64,000 nt of DNA from Bin87 sp965222895 (lineage in GTDB: Bacteria > Chloroflexota > Dehalococcoidia > Lucifugimonadales > UBA3495): assembly GCA_965222895.1 (NCBI GenBank), contig CBDCVB010000002.1, forward strand, positions 1,116,001 to 1,180,000. Reading direction: 5' to 3'. A program made the translations under genes and the position numbers. Of the stretch, positions 53,202 to 61,565 are shown one piece after another; the stretch's first letter is position 1, and every line of letters begins with the position of its first letter. The notes under the pieces were generated by a model. The model was not told the DNA's origin. It was given only the letters and a program-made list of their open reading frames with translations, and did not search any database.

Positions 53202-54652
53202 TAACTGTTCAGACTTGGTGGGGGAATTGGTTCAAAGAGGTTCGGGGATGGCTGGCGCGAGGGGTTGTGGTTATGTCATATAACGGGTATGGATTCGGAA
53301 ATCGATCTGTCCACTGCTGACCGCGATGTGCTCATCGCCATCGTCATACGGCAGGAGGCCATCATAGCCCGGCAGCAGGCGATCATCGAGCGCCTGGAGC
53401 AACGGATTGCTCGGCCGGAAGGGCGGGCCAAACCCAGTGGCGCCCGGGGGATGCCCGGCCTCAAACCCGAAGCCAGCCGGAAACCGGCCCAGCCCAAAGC
53501 GCCACGCCAGCGGCGGCCCCACGGCTTTGCCCGCCGTCGCATGACGCCCACCCGTCGGGTGGAGCATGTGGTGGACCACTGCCCCGACTGCGGAACCCAG
53601 TTGTCCGGTGGCTGGACCCAGCGCACCCGGGAGGTCATCGAGTTGCCCCAGGTTCCGGCGGAAGTTACCGAGCACGTCTACATCGCCAGGGATTGTCCGG
53701 CTTGCCGCCGCCGCTGCGTGCCCCCGGCGCAACTGGACGGCGTGGTGATGGGCCAGCAGCGCCTGGGTATCAACCTGGTCAGTCTGATTGCCACGCTCCG
53801 AGAGGAGGCCCGACTGCCCATCGCCGGCATCCAGCGGTATCTGCACACCGTCCATGGGCTGAGCCTCAGCGTGGGAGCCATCATGGCGGCGGTGCATCGC
53901 ACTGCGCAAAAGGCCCAGTCCGCCGTGGACCGGATTCTGGCCCAAGTCCGCGCCAGCCCAGTGGTCCATGCCGACGAGACCGGCTGGCGTGAGGATGGAC
54001 ACAACGGCTACGTGTGGACTTTCAGCACACCATCGGCGCGCTACTTCCTGCGGCGGGGTCGCAACAAGGAAGTGGTGGATGAAGCTCTGGGCGACACCTT
54101 CTCCGGCGTCCTGGTCAGCGATTTCTACGCCGCCTACCACCATTACGAGGGCCCCAAACAGCGCTGCTGGGTCCATCTGCTGCGGGACATCCACGACCTG
54201 CGAACCCTCTACCCCGATGACGCGCCACTGGCGCAGTGGGCCGACGCCGTCCACGAGATTTACGACCGGGCCAAAGCCAGCGCCCATCCCCAGACCAAGC
54301 GGCGACGCGCCGCCCAACTGGCCCTGGAACGGCAGCTGCTGGCCATTTGCCAACCCTTCCTTCACGACCCTTCGGCAACCCAGGCCAAGCTATGCCGACG
54401 CATCGAGCGCCATATCAAAGAGCTCTTCGTCTTCGTGGCCGAACCGGAGGCGCCATCGGACAACAACGCCGCCGAACGCAGCCTGCGCCATCTGGTCGTC
54501 AGTCGCAAGATCAGCGGCGGCACCCGGTCGGAACGGGGCAGCAGCAGCAAGATGACCCTGGCTTCCCTCTTCGGCACCTGGCGCGCCCAAGGACTGAATC
54601 CCCTCGCCGCCTGCCGACAACTGCTCTCTTCCCCGCAACTCTGAACAGTTAC
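53201..54652 (+). mobile_element. IS66 family insertion sequence (single-gene type)
   Basis: 1452 bp, ends GTAACTGTTCAGACTTG (left) and CTGAACAGTTAC (right), related inverted repeats of about 17-20 bp. It contains only the DDE transposase gene and lacks tnpA and tnpB, as in the ISBst12-type subgroup. The left flank comes from the neighbouring IS and does not match the right flank ACCAAAAC, so no direct target duplication is visible. Confidence 0.85.
53289..54644 (+). CDS. IS66 family transposase
   Basis: 451 residues from ATG 53289. N-terminal coiled-coil (IAIVIRQEAIIARQQAIIERLEQRI), a zinc-finger-like region (HVVDHCPDCGTQLSGGWTQRTREVIELP, DCPACRRRC), and the DDE core (VVHADETGWREDGHNGYVWTF, SDFYAAYHHYEGPKQRCWVHLLRDIHDL, and SDNNAAERSLRHLVVSRKISGGTRSERGSS). 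All catalytic segments are intact. It moves the element with its upstream-free single-gene layout. Confidence 0.93.
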   Translation: MDSEIDLSTADRDVLIAIVIRQEAIIARQQAIIERLEQRIARPEGRAKPSGARGMPGLKPEASRKPAQPKAPRQRRPHGFARRRMTPTRRVEHVVDHCPDCGTQLSGGWTQRTREVIELPQVPAEVTEHVYIARDCPACRRRCVPPAQLDGVVMGQQRLGINLVSLIATLREEARLPIAGIQRYLHTVHGLSLSVGAIMAAVHRTAQKAQSAVDRILAQVRASPVVHADETGWREDGHNGYVWTFSTPSARYFLRRGRNKEVVDEALGDTFSGVLVSDFYAAYHHYEGPKQRCWVHLLRDIHDLRTLYPDDAPLAQWADAVHEIYDRAKASAHPQTKRRRAAQLALERQLLAICQPFLHDPSATQAKLCRRIERHIKELFVFVAEPEAPSDNNAAERSLRHLVVSRKISGGTRSERGSSSKMTLASLFGTWRAQGLNPLAACRQLLSSPQL

Positions 54653-54782
54653 ACCAAAACGTAACTGTTCAGACTTGAGGGGATCTAAAGGTTATCCGGC
54701 CTCTTGCGGAGGGGCAGCCAAGCACGGATTGTCCTCTGCAAATCAATTCCGTCCCCTCAAACGTGAACAGTTACACCAAAAC
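54653..54782. mobile_element. IS66-derived MITE with 8-bp target duplication
   Basis: The element spans 54661-54774 (114 bp) with inverted ends closely like those of the adjacent IS66 (GTAACTGTTCA, then TTGAGGGG; 19 of 22 matches between its ends). ACCAAAAC occurs on both sides (54653-54660 and 54775-54782), an 8-bp duplication as for IS66. It has no coding capacity and was probably mobilised by the IS66 transposase. The IS66 right end abuts it. Confidence 0.85.
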
Positions 54783-54890
54783 GTAGGGCCGTGCTAAATC
54801 CAATCCAGAACCTTCAGGTGTCCGCCAAGGTTACGAAATTCGGAATCGCCATTTCAGTCGTCACATGACGCGAAGACAATCGACCTAGTA
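54783..54890. other. spacer between IS66 MITE and IS630
   Basis: About 108 bases, AT-richer, without an open frame or repeat. It ends CCTAGTA, which abuts the IS630 copy. This may be original host DNA of the island. Confidence 0.4.
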
Positions 54891-54973
54891 CTGGTTCAAA
54901 TCAGTATTGTAAGTTATATTAGTGAAAGGCCTACAAATGCTACGCTGACTGCAAAATAGAGTAGTGTGGAGGT

Positions 54974-56129
54974 GTGGCAAACATGGCCCTGGAGCAATAC
55001 GCAGTACGGTTGACGCCGGAGGAGCGGGAGCAACTGAGCCGACTGATACGTAGCGGCAAAAGTTCGGCTCGCATCGTCGCCCGGGCGCGCATTCTACTTA
55101 AAGTTGCTGAGGGATGGAACGCACCTCAGGTGGCGGCCGCTTTGGACGTGTCCAAGGGTACGGTGTACCGGGCCAAAAGGCGGTACGCCGAGGAGGGATT
55201 GGCGGGAGTCATCCAGGACCGGGTCCAGGCCAACCGGTATCGCAAGCTGGACGACAAGGGCGAGGCCCACCTGATTGCCTTGGCGTGCAGCCCAGCGCCC
55301 GCTGGCCACGACCACTGGACCTTACAGCTGCTGGCCGACCGAGTGGTGGAGTTGGGGTTGGTGGAGTCGTTATCGTACGAGACGGTGCGGTTGAGGCTGA
55401 AAAAAACGTCCGCCAGCCGTGGCGGAAGCAGCAGTGGTGCATCCCGAAAGTAGGCGGCGAATTCGTGGCGGCGATGGAGGACATGCTGGACTGGTATGCT
55501 GAGCCCTACGACCCCGACCGGCCGGTGGTCTGCTTTGATGAGACCTCGACCCAGTTGCTGGCCGACACCAAACCGCCCATCCCAGTGCAACCGGGACAAC
55601 CGCGGCGTCAGGATTACGAGTATCGTCGCGCCGGTACGCGCAACATCTTCCTGACCTGCGAACCCCTGGCGGGCTGGCGACACGTGGCGATTACCGAGCG
55701 CCGCACTATGGAGGACTGCGCCCACCGGATGCGCTGGCTGGTGGATGAGGCTTACCCCGATGCCCCGGTGGTGCGGGTGGTTCTGGACAATTTGAACACG
55801 CACCGCATGGCTTCCCTCTATGAGACCTTCCCCGCCGCCGAAGCCCGGCGCATCGTGAAGCGGCTGGAGTTTCACCACACACCCAAGCACGCCAGTTGGC
55901 TCAATCCTGTCCTGAGCTTGCCGAAGGGATGGCGGAGATCGAGTTCAGCGTGTTGACCCGGGCCTGTCTCCAGGGGCGTAATCCCGACGAGACTGCCCTA
56001 CAGCTAGCCATCAACGCCTATGAGGCCGAGCGCAATGCGGCGGGGGCCACCATCAACTGGCGGTTCAACACCCAGGACGCCCGAGCCAAATTGCATCGCC
56101 TATATCCCTTCAATTCCAAGATTGATTGA
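54974..56129 (+). pseudogene. IS630 transposase, copy 1: -1 shift at A7 and 23-bp insertion
   Basis: First frame 54974-55453 holds the HTH and N-terminal part (LSRLIRSGKSSARIVARARILLKVAEGWNAPQVAAALDVSKGTV). The next frame is -1, entered at CTGAAAAAAACG (about 55400), giving KKNVRQPWRKQQWCIPKVGGEFVAAMEDMLDWYAEPYDPDRPVVCFDETS and VVRVVLDNLNTHRMASLYETFP. After WLN (55905) an insertion of 23 bases (55906-55928) displaces the final MAEIEFSVLTRACLQGRNPDE part. Copy 2 reads WLNMAEIEL without the insertion. Hence a pseudogene. Confidence 0.85.
55906..55928 (+). repeat. 23-bp repeat unit inserted in IS630 transposase
   Basis: The inserted 23 bases contain GTCCTGAGCTTGCCGAAGGG, a near match to GTCCTGAGCCTGTCGAAGG at 7875-7893 in MITE-like element 2 and to the related unit at 5522-5548 (reverse orientation). 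It disrupts the reading frame. The insertion point is exact relative to copy 2. Confidence 0.75.
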
Positions 56130-56138
56130 GTACTAGTA

Positions 56139-57340
56139 CCGTTTCAATTTAATTCTATTGGATATACATGTTTGAGCTTACTGCGAGCGTCTTGGGTGGA
56201 GAACCGCCAGTCTATGATGGCGGCGGCCTCGTTGCGCTCGCGTTCGAGCGCCGCGACCTCCCGTCTCAGCAACGCTGCATCGCCGATACGGCGGTCCAGA
56301 CACGGTCTGCTGAATACGCTCAACTCGATCTCAGCCATGTTCAGCCAGCTGCCATGCGTGGGAGTGTAATGAAACTCCAGCCGTGGGGCGATGCGCCGGG
56401 CTTCGGATGGCTCAAACGCTTCGTAGAGCGAGCCCAACTTGTGGGTATTGAGATTGTCCAGGACCAGCCTGATCACCGCTGCGTCAGGGTATGCGCTGTC
56501 CACCAGCCACTTCATCTGATGCGCGAAGTCCACGGCAGTGCGGCGCCCGGTCACTTCGACATGTCTCCAGCCGCCCTTCGGCTCGCAGAACAGGAACAAG
56601 TTCCGGGTCCCGTTTCGCTGGTACTCAGTGTCATAGCGTTCCACCCGTCCGGGCTTGGCCTTGATGGGCGGCCTCACCTCCCCGGTCAATTGCCTGGCGG
56701 TCTCGTCGAAACACACTACCGGACGCTCCGGGTTGTACTCTTCGTGGTACAAGTCCAGCAGGTCCTCCATCCGCGCCACGAACTCCCCGCTCACCTTGGG
56801 GATACACCACTCTTTCTTCTTCCAGGGCTTGGGTTCATTTTTTTGAGTATCTGGCGCACCGTCTCCAGGGAGATGCTCTCAGCAAACTCCAACTCCACCA
56901 CCTTGCCGGCCAGCAACTGGAGCGTCCAGTGCGTGTGTCCTGCGGGCGCTGCGCTGCACGCGAAGGCGATCAGGTGGGCTTCCTGCTTGCCGCCCAGCTT
57001 GCGCTCCCGGCCCGGCCGCGGTCTGTCGTTAATGGCGGCCTCAAGTCCTTCCTCCACGTACCGCTTCCGCGCTCTGGCAACAGTAGCGGCGTTGACCAAT
57101 AGCACATCGGCTATCTCACGGTCTCGAAGTCCTTCGTCCGCTTTGAGCAGCGCGAGCGCCCGCTTGACGGTGCGGACCGGCGCCTTGCCCCGGTGGGAAA
57201 CCTCATTGAGGCAGGTCCGTTCGGACCCGGTCAGTTTGATTTTATACTTGATGGCAGCCATGGCTGGGCACTTCCTCACCGAAAGATCATACCCAAGTAT
57301 GACTGCCTTATCATATTCTTACAAATCTATCTGGAACCGG
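56139..57340 (-). mobile_element. IS630 family insertion sequence, copy 2
   Basis: 1202 bp between TA dinucleotides (56137-56138 and 57341-57342). Ends CCGTTTCAATTTAATTC (left) and the complement of CCGGTTCCAGATAGATTTG (right), with partial inversion. It abuts copy 1 through TACTAGTA. The transposase needs a -1 shift but is otherwise intact. Confidence 0.85.
56144..57279 (-). CDS. IS630 transposase, two frames joined by -1 frameshift (copy 2)
   Basis: First frame 57279-56791: HTH region (LNEVSHRGKAPVRTVKRALALLKADEGLRDREIADVLLVNAATVARARKRYVEEG). Second frame 56794-56144 and beyond: EFVARMEDLLDLYHEEYNPERPVVCFDETARQ, VVRLVLDNLNTHKLGSLYEAF-like and WLNMAEIELSVFSRPCLDRR. The frames meet at CTCAAAAAAATG (about 56850); a -1 slip gives KKNEPKPWKKKEWCIPKVSGEFV, the expected family sequence. 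The same A7 junction occurs in the diverged copy 1. Confidence 0.88.
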
Positions 57341-57377
57341 TACTAGGCTGGTATCCAAGTTTTTCGCGGCACGGCGG

Positions 57378-57548
57378 ATGGGCAAAGGCAGCATTATAGT
57401 TCGGGGCTCTAGCACAGACACGCACATCGTGTTGCCCAGTGATTTATCAGAAGAAGCCTGCCGCCAACTGGGGCAGATGGGCGTGGACCGTCTCCGGGGG
57501 ACGTTCTGGGTATGGGACCCGGCAAAGAATAAATGGGTCGGAAATTAA
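57378..57548 (+). CDS. small protein upstream of TIR-like cassette
   Basis: 56 residues, starting MGKGSIIVRGSSTDTHIVLP and ending with FWVWDPAKNKWVGN. It begins 38 bases after the IS630 end and stops 96 bases before the TIR-like gene. No family is recognised. It has a short strand-rich pattern with many Trp and Gly at the end. It may belong to the cassette or be a chance frame. Confidence 0.45.
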   Translation: MGKGSIIVRGSSTDTHIVLPSDLSEEACRQLGQMGVDRLRGTFWVWDPAKNKWVGN

Positions 57549-57643
57549 TCCCAGCGGTTGAGAAGCGGCAATTGCACCCCCACGCCCAGGTGCACAAATC
57601 CAGTTCGCCGCAAGGCTCGCATACCGTTAAGGAGACGGGAAAG

Positions 57644-58150
57644 ATGGTAACTAGACATAGAGCATTCTACAGCCTCCACTACGATCGTGACGCTTGGCGC
57701 GCCAGCATGGTCCGCCAAATGGGCGTCATCGCCGGCAATCCACCGGTGATCTACAACGATTGGGAACAGGTCAAACGTGGGGGCGACCGTGCAATAAGGC
57801 AGTGGATCAACAGCCAAATGGGAAACCGTTCATGTGTGGTTGTTCTGATCGGAACTCACACCTCCGGTCGTAAATGGATCAACTACGAAATCAAGCGTGC
57901 CTGGAAGGAAGGCAAGGGTTTGCTCGGGGTTTACATCCACAATCTACGAGACGCGAGGCAGCAGAAATCCGCCAAGGGAGCGAATCCCTATTACAACGTC
58001 ATCGTGGATGGTCATCGGCTTTCCAGGGCCGTCCCTGCCTACGAACCCGTTGATAATTGGAGGACCAGTGCATACCGTTGCATTGAAGGAAATCTCGCCT
58101 CATGGGTCGCTCAAGCCGTCGCCGACCGGGCCGGCAGGTTCAAGGTTTGA
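57644..58150 (+). CDS. MTH538/ThsB-like TIR-family protein, TIR-1
   Basis: 168 residues from ATG 57644, with AAGGAG at 57629-57634. The TIR-like DUF1863 pattern is clear: RAFYSLHYDRDAWRASMVRQMGVI (residues 6-29), IYNDWEQVKRGGDRAIRQWINSQMGNRSCVVVLIGTHTSGRKWINYEIKRAW and GLLGVYIHNLRD. In Thoeris systems, ThsB proteins of this fold sense infection and make a nucleotide signal from NAD. No ThsA is encoded nearby. A small membrane protein gene follows 5 bases later. Confidence 0.88.
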   Translation: MVTRHRAFYSLHYDRDAWRASMVRQMGVIAGNPPVIYNDWEQVKRGGDRAIRQWINSQMGNRSCVVVLIGTHTSGRKWINYEIKRAWKEGKGLLGVYIHNLRDARQQKSAKGANPYYNVIVDGHRLSRAVPAYEPVDNWRTSAYRCIEGNLASWVAQAVADRAGRFKV

Positions 58151-58155
58151 GTTCC

Positions 58156-58625
58156 ATGCCTGATAGCAAGCTGCTTGATCCCGAAGAATCGAGGATACCC
58201 ACGCACCTGACCATCGTGCAGGGTGTCATCAATCGGATGGCTGATAACAGCCGTTGGTGCAAAGTTTGGTGCGTGACTCTGGTTTCGGCAGCGTTAGTCC
58301 TCGCCGCTAGGACCGACAATCCGCACCACCCCCTAGTCGCTCTGGCGCCGGTAGTCCTGTTTTTGATACTTGATGCCTACTACCTGGGTTTGGAACGATC
58401 CTATCGATGGTCCTACAACGGGTTTGTGAAACACCTGCATCAAGGAAAACTGCAGGCGGAACAACTTTATCGCGTTACCAAGTGCGGTTCAGATGCGTGT
58501 TATTTTTTATCAGTTTCGGATCGCCCTCAATCCGGCTTTTCTATGTTTCCATTGTTGCCACAGCGCTTGCCGCCTGGCTGTCGCTGTGGCTGATGGCCAC
58601 GCCCACGTGCCCAGGAGCCCGGTGA
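58156..58625 (+). CDS. small membrane protein of TIR cassette, frame interrupted
   Basis: From ATG 58156 the frame runs 145 residues to 58593. It has two hydrophobic helices at residues 36-51 and 58-77, starting with HLTIVQGVINRMADNSRWCKVWCVTLVSAALVLAA. Beyond residue 118 it leaves the expected pattern. The -1 frame has FISFGSPSIRLFYVSIVATALAAWLSLWL, a third TM helix typical of this group, and ends at 58625. The sites meet at TATTTTTTA (58501-58509), a perfect U UUU UUA slippery heptamer in the right phase. Either a programmed -1 shift or a one-base loss. Members of this type sit beside TIR proteins as likely effectors. Confidence 0.7.
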
Positions 58626-59195
58626 TGACCGCAAAAAATCCCGCAACACAAGGTCTTCATCAGCTTCCATGAACAGGGTACGAAGTACCGGGACCGATTC
58701 GTCAAGATGATGAGCGATTCGATTGTGGACAAGTCGGTGCATGACGATGACATCGACGACCTCAATCTGCGAGTCGCCACGATTCTCCAGAAAATTCGCG
58801 ACAACTTCATCGCTGATGCGACGGTGCCGGTGGTCCTGATCGGTCGAAGCACCTGGCAGCGCAAGCATGTGGATTGGGAAATCGGTTCCAGCATTCGTAA
58901 GACGAAGAAGAACTCTATATGTGGGCTGCTGGGCATTTTGCTCCCCAATCACCACAATTTTCAAAGCGACGTATATAAACCTCGACTAATTCCACCTCGT
59001 CTCGCGGACAATGCCGGAGAGTTGAACCCCTATGCTGAAATTGACCGGTGGTCAGGTAGCGTCCACGAGGTGAACCTTATCCGAAGATTCATACACCGGG
59101 CATTCCAGCGCAGGTATGGCACGCCGCCCGACAATAGCCGTCCTCAGTTTGGCCGCAACAGAAGCGGGAGTTGCAGCTCCGGATGGAAAGACTGA
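58625..59195 (+). pseudogene. MTH538/ThsB-like TIR-family protein, TIR-2, 5-prime frameshift
   Basis: The upstream gene's -1-frame stop overlaps an ATG (TGATG, 58623-58627). From that ATG the frame reads MTAKNPATQ and soon stops; skipping one base in the A6 run (near 58636) gives HKVFISFHEQGTKYRDRFVKMMSDS, the normal TIR-2 start. The body continues intact (FIADATVPVVLIGRSTWQRKHVDWEIGSSIRKTKKNSICGLLGILLP, 58707 onward) to 59195. So either a damaged gene, a sequencing error, or a shift. It is a distinct second TIR-like type. Confidence 0.7.
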
Positions 59196-59275
59196 CGGGT
59201 TAGCCAGTTGTCGTCCGGATTGAACAATCAAGTTGCGCTCCGGTAGGCGGGAAGTTCGGTCGCTATTCATCTCGA

Positions 59276-60720
59276 CTTTGTACAAAATCTAGATAAATTA
59301 TAAGAACAGGGTAAGCTCGACCAAATCACCACAAGAGGTCGAGTATGCCTACCCTGCCCGCAGTCATAGTAACCCTGCTGCTGCCCTTTGAGCACCTGTT
59401 TGACCCCAGGACCTGGCGCAAAGCCCAACTCCTGGCCATGGGAGCGATCCTGTCTCCCGGCAAACGCACCGTGTCCTCCGCCCTCAACATCCTGGGGATT
59501 GGGCAGCACGGCGACTTCGCCGTCTATCACCACGTGCTCAACCGCGCCCGATGGTCGCCACTGCAACTGAGCCGGGCGCTGTTGCTGCTGGTGGCCGGGC
59601 GCCTTGGTTCGTCCACCGAGCCGTTGGTGTTCGGCATTGACGAGACGGTGGAGCGACGCTGGGGCCGGAAGATTGCGGCCAAGGGGTGGTATCGGGATCC
59701 GGTGCGGTCCAAGGACGACCAGGTGGTGATGACCCCCGGATTGCAATGGGTGAGCCTGATGTTGCTGACGCGTATCGGGTGGGCGGGTCGATACTGGGCG
59801 CTGCCGTTTTTGACCGCGCTGGTGGTGTCGGCCCGCTACGACCGGCGCAAAGGCCGCCGGCACAAGACGGTAACCGACTACGCCCAGCAGATGCTGGTCT
59901 GCCTGCGCCGTTGGCTGCCGGAGAGGGACCTGGTGGTGGTGGCCGATGGCGGCTACGCCAAGCGCGAGTTCCTGCGGCATTGCCAGAGTATGTCAAAGCC
60001 GATTGTCGTCGTCACCAAACTGCGCAAGGACGCGTCCCTGTACCAGCCCGCGCCAGCGCGGCGGCCCGGCCAGATCGGGCGGCCCCGGGTGGTCGGCGCG
60101 CGACTGCCCAGTCCCACGGCGGTGCTGGACGATCCCGCTACACAATGGATTCCCTACCGCGCCACCGGTTCCGACGGCAGTACCGCCATGGTCGAGCTCG
60201 CTTCGGGCGTAGCGCTGTGGTACCACGGCGGGCCGCCGCGCCTTCCCATACGTTGGGTCGTCATCAGATACCTGGCGGAGCGCCGCGGGCCCTATGCTTT
60301 ACTATGCACCGACACCGAGGCGGAACCCCTGCGGATACTGCAGTGGTATCTGCTGCGGTGGCAGGTCGAGGTGACCTTTGAGGAGCTGCGGGCTCACCTG
60401 GGCATGGAAACCCAGCGCCAGTGGTCGGAACGAGCCATCGCCCGAACCACCCCCGCGCTCTTTGGCCTGTTCAGCGTGGTGACGCTGGCCGCGGATATCC
60501 TGATCGAACAGCGTGGCGCCATGGCGCCGCGCACCGCGGCGTGGTATGACAAAACCAGCCCTTCCTTCGCCGACGCCATCGCCATGGTCAGACGACACCT
60601 CTGGGTGCAGCAGGGAACTTTTATGCCGTCCGAGCGCGAGCACGAATCGATAAAAGTCCCGCGCCTCTTGTACCACAGGATGCTCGACACGCTAGCCTAT
60701 GCCGCTTGATTGTACAAAGC
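59276..60720 (+). mobile_element. IS4-like insertion sequence splitting the TIR island
   Basis: Ends CTTTGTACAA (59276-59285) and TTGTACAAAG (60710-60719, about), forming short inverted repeats. It carries one intact DDE transposase. It lies between the intact TIR cassette and the decayed copy. Target duplication is not clear (CGA/CCGA at the sides). Confidence 0.7.
59345..60709 (+). CDS. DDE transposase, IS4/IS701-like
   Basis: 454 residues. N-terminal region with FDPRTWRKAQLLAMGAILSPGKRTVSSALNILGIG and the catalytic segments FGIDETVERRWGRKI (first Asp), VVVADGGYAKREFL (second Asp) and QWYLLRWQVEVTFEELRAHLGME (Glu). Uninterrupted frame. Distinct from the IS701 copy at 51730. Family placement between IS4 and IS701 is uncertain. 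Confidence 0.85.
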   Translation: MPTLPAVIVTLLLPFEHLFDPRTWRKAQLLAMGAILSPGKRTVSSALNILGIGQHGDFAVYHHVLNRARWSPLQLSRALLLLVAGRLGSSTEPLVFGIDETVERRWGRKIAAKGWYRDPVRSKDDQVVMTPGLQWVSLMLLTRIGWAGRYWALPFLTALVVSARYDRRKGRRHKTVTDYAQQMLVCLRRWLPERDLVVVADGGYAKREFLRHCQSMSKPIVVVTKLRKDASLYQPAPARRPGQIGRPRVVGARLPSPTAVLDDPATQWIPYRATGSDGSTAMVELASGVALWYHGGPPRLPIRWVVIRYLAERRGPYALLCTDTEAEPLRILQWYLLRWQVEVTFEELRAHLGMETQRQWSERAIARTTPALFGLFSVVTLAADILIEQRGAMAPRTAAWYDKTSPSFADAIAMVRRHLWVQQGTFMPSEREHESIKVPRLLYHRMLDTLAYAA

Positions 60721-61053
60721 CGAGTATTCATTGGAGTGCCGTTAACCGGATACCGCACGGCGCAAGTGGGTACTTCCGCTGGATAGGCAGGGACATTGAT
60801 AACTGGAAAAACCGTAACGGGCCAACTCCCCCACCGGCCAGCAGGAAGTTGCGCTCCTGCTGGCGACTCGGATGGTGTCGTTGGCTCTGGGAATATTGAG
60901 ACAGAGTCCGCTGGCCCAAAGTACCCGGAACTTCACGTGGTCGCACCTTTCTACGCCATGGCCGTCGCGACCGTAATTCCCACCTGTCGGATGATCACCC
61001 AGCCGGTACTCCGACTACCCCTGAGCAGTATAATTGCCACGGAATTCCCCAAG
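60721..61053. pseudogene. decayed remnant of the TIR-cassette membrane protein
   Basis: At 60951-60983 the frame reads FYAMAVATVIP, matching FYVSIVATALA of the membrane protein at 58156. Upstream sequence 60721-60950 gives no consistent frame. This is the position where the membrane gene would lie before TIR-3. The call rests on a short match and on gene order. Confidence 0.4.
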
Positions 61054-61490
61054 TGTAAGGTCTCATCAGATTTCACGAACGGGATATCGCGTACAAGGAC
61101 AGGCTCGTGACAATGATGCAGGTCTACATGCTGGATGAGTCGGCAGATACCGGAGATATCGTTCGCTGTAACCTTCACCTGGATGAGGTCAGGCGCCGGA
61201 TCCGCGATGTTTACATCGCCGACGCCACCGTTACGGTGGTGCTGATCGGCTTCTGCACCTGGTAGCGGAAACACGTGGATTGGGAGATCAGTTCCAGTCT
61301 GAGCGACACGCGCAACAATCGCAGGCGCGGCCTCCTGGGAATTCGCCTGCCGATTCACACGGATTTCCGCGATCCCAACTACACCCCGCAGATGATGCCG
61401 CCCCGGCTGCCGACCAATTGCGTTGGAAATGCCCCTTACGCCAGGATTTATCGCTGGTCGGGGAGCCCGAACTGGATGCGCTGTGATTAA
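61054..61490 (+). pseudogene. MTH538/ThsB-like TIR pseudogene, TIR-3
   Basis: Conserved body: YKDRLVTMMQVYMLDESAD, then RIRDVYIADATVTVVLIGFCTW, TAG at 61263-61265, RKHVDWEISSSLSDTRNNRRRGLLGIRLPIH. TIR-2 reads TWQRKHVDWEI, so the TAG replaces a Gln codon. A one-base loss at the N-terminal KVFIS region also breaks the frame. It is a degraded second copy of TIR-2. Confidence 0.75.
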
Positions 61491-61565
61491 CGACAATTAG
61501 TCCTGCCGGTAGCGACGACTATTTTTGCCGGTCGTGATGGGTAATCATTCGGTACGGAGGTACCG

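Larger units (their letters stand above)
54891..56130 (+). mobile_element. IS630 family insertion sequence, copy 1 (degenerate)
   Basis: Left end CTGGTTCAAATCAGTATTG after TA (54889-54890); right end just after the stop at 56129, followed by TA (56131-56132). The left end resembles that of copy 2 (TAGTAC, T or C, GGTTC shared). The right inverted repeat is weak. The transposase frame is broken by a 23-bp insertion, so this copy is not active as it stands. Confidence 0.8.

Noticed and set aside
60699..60899. 66-codon frame after the IS4-like element
   Set aside because: It begins inside the transposase end and has no conserved pattern.
61263..61265. TAG in TIR-3 as a possible recoded codon
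   Set aside because: TIR-2 has Gln here and TIR-3 also has a frameshift at its start; nonsense mutation in a decaying gene is simpler.
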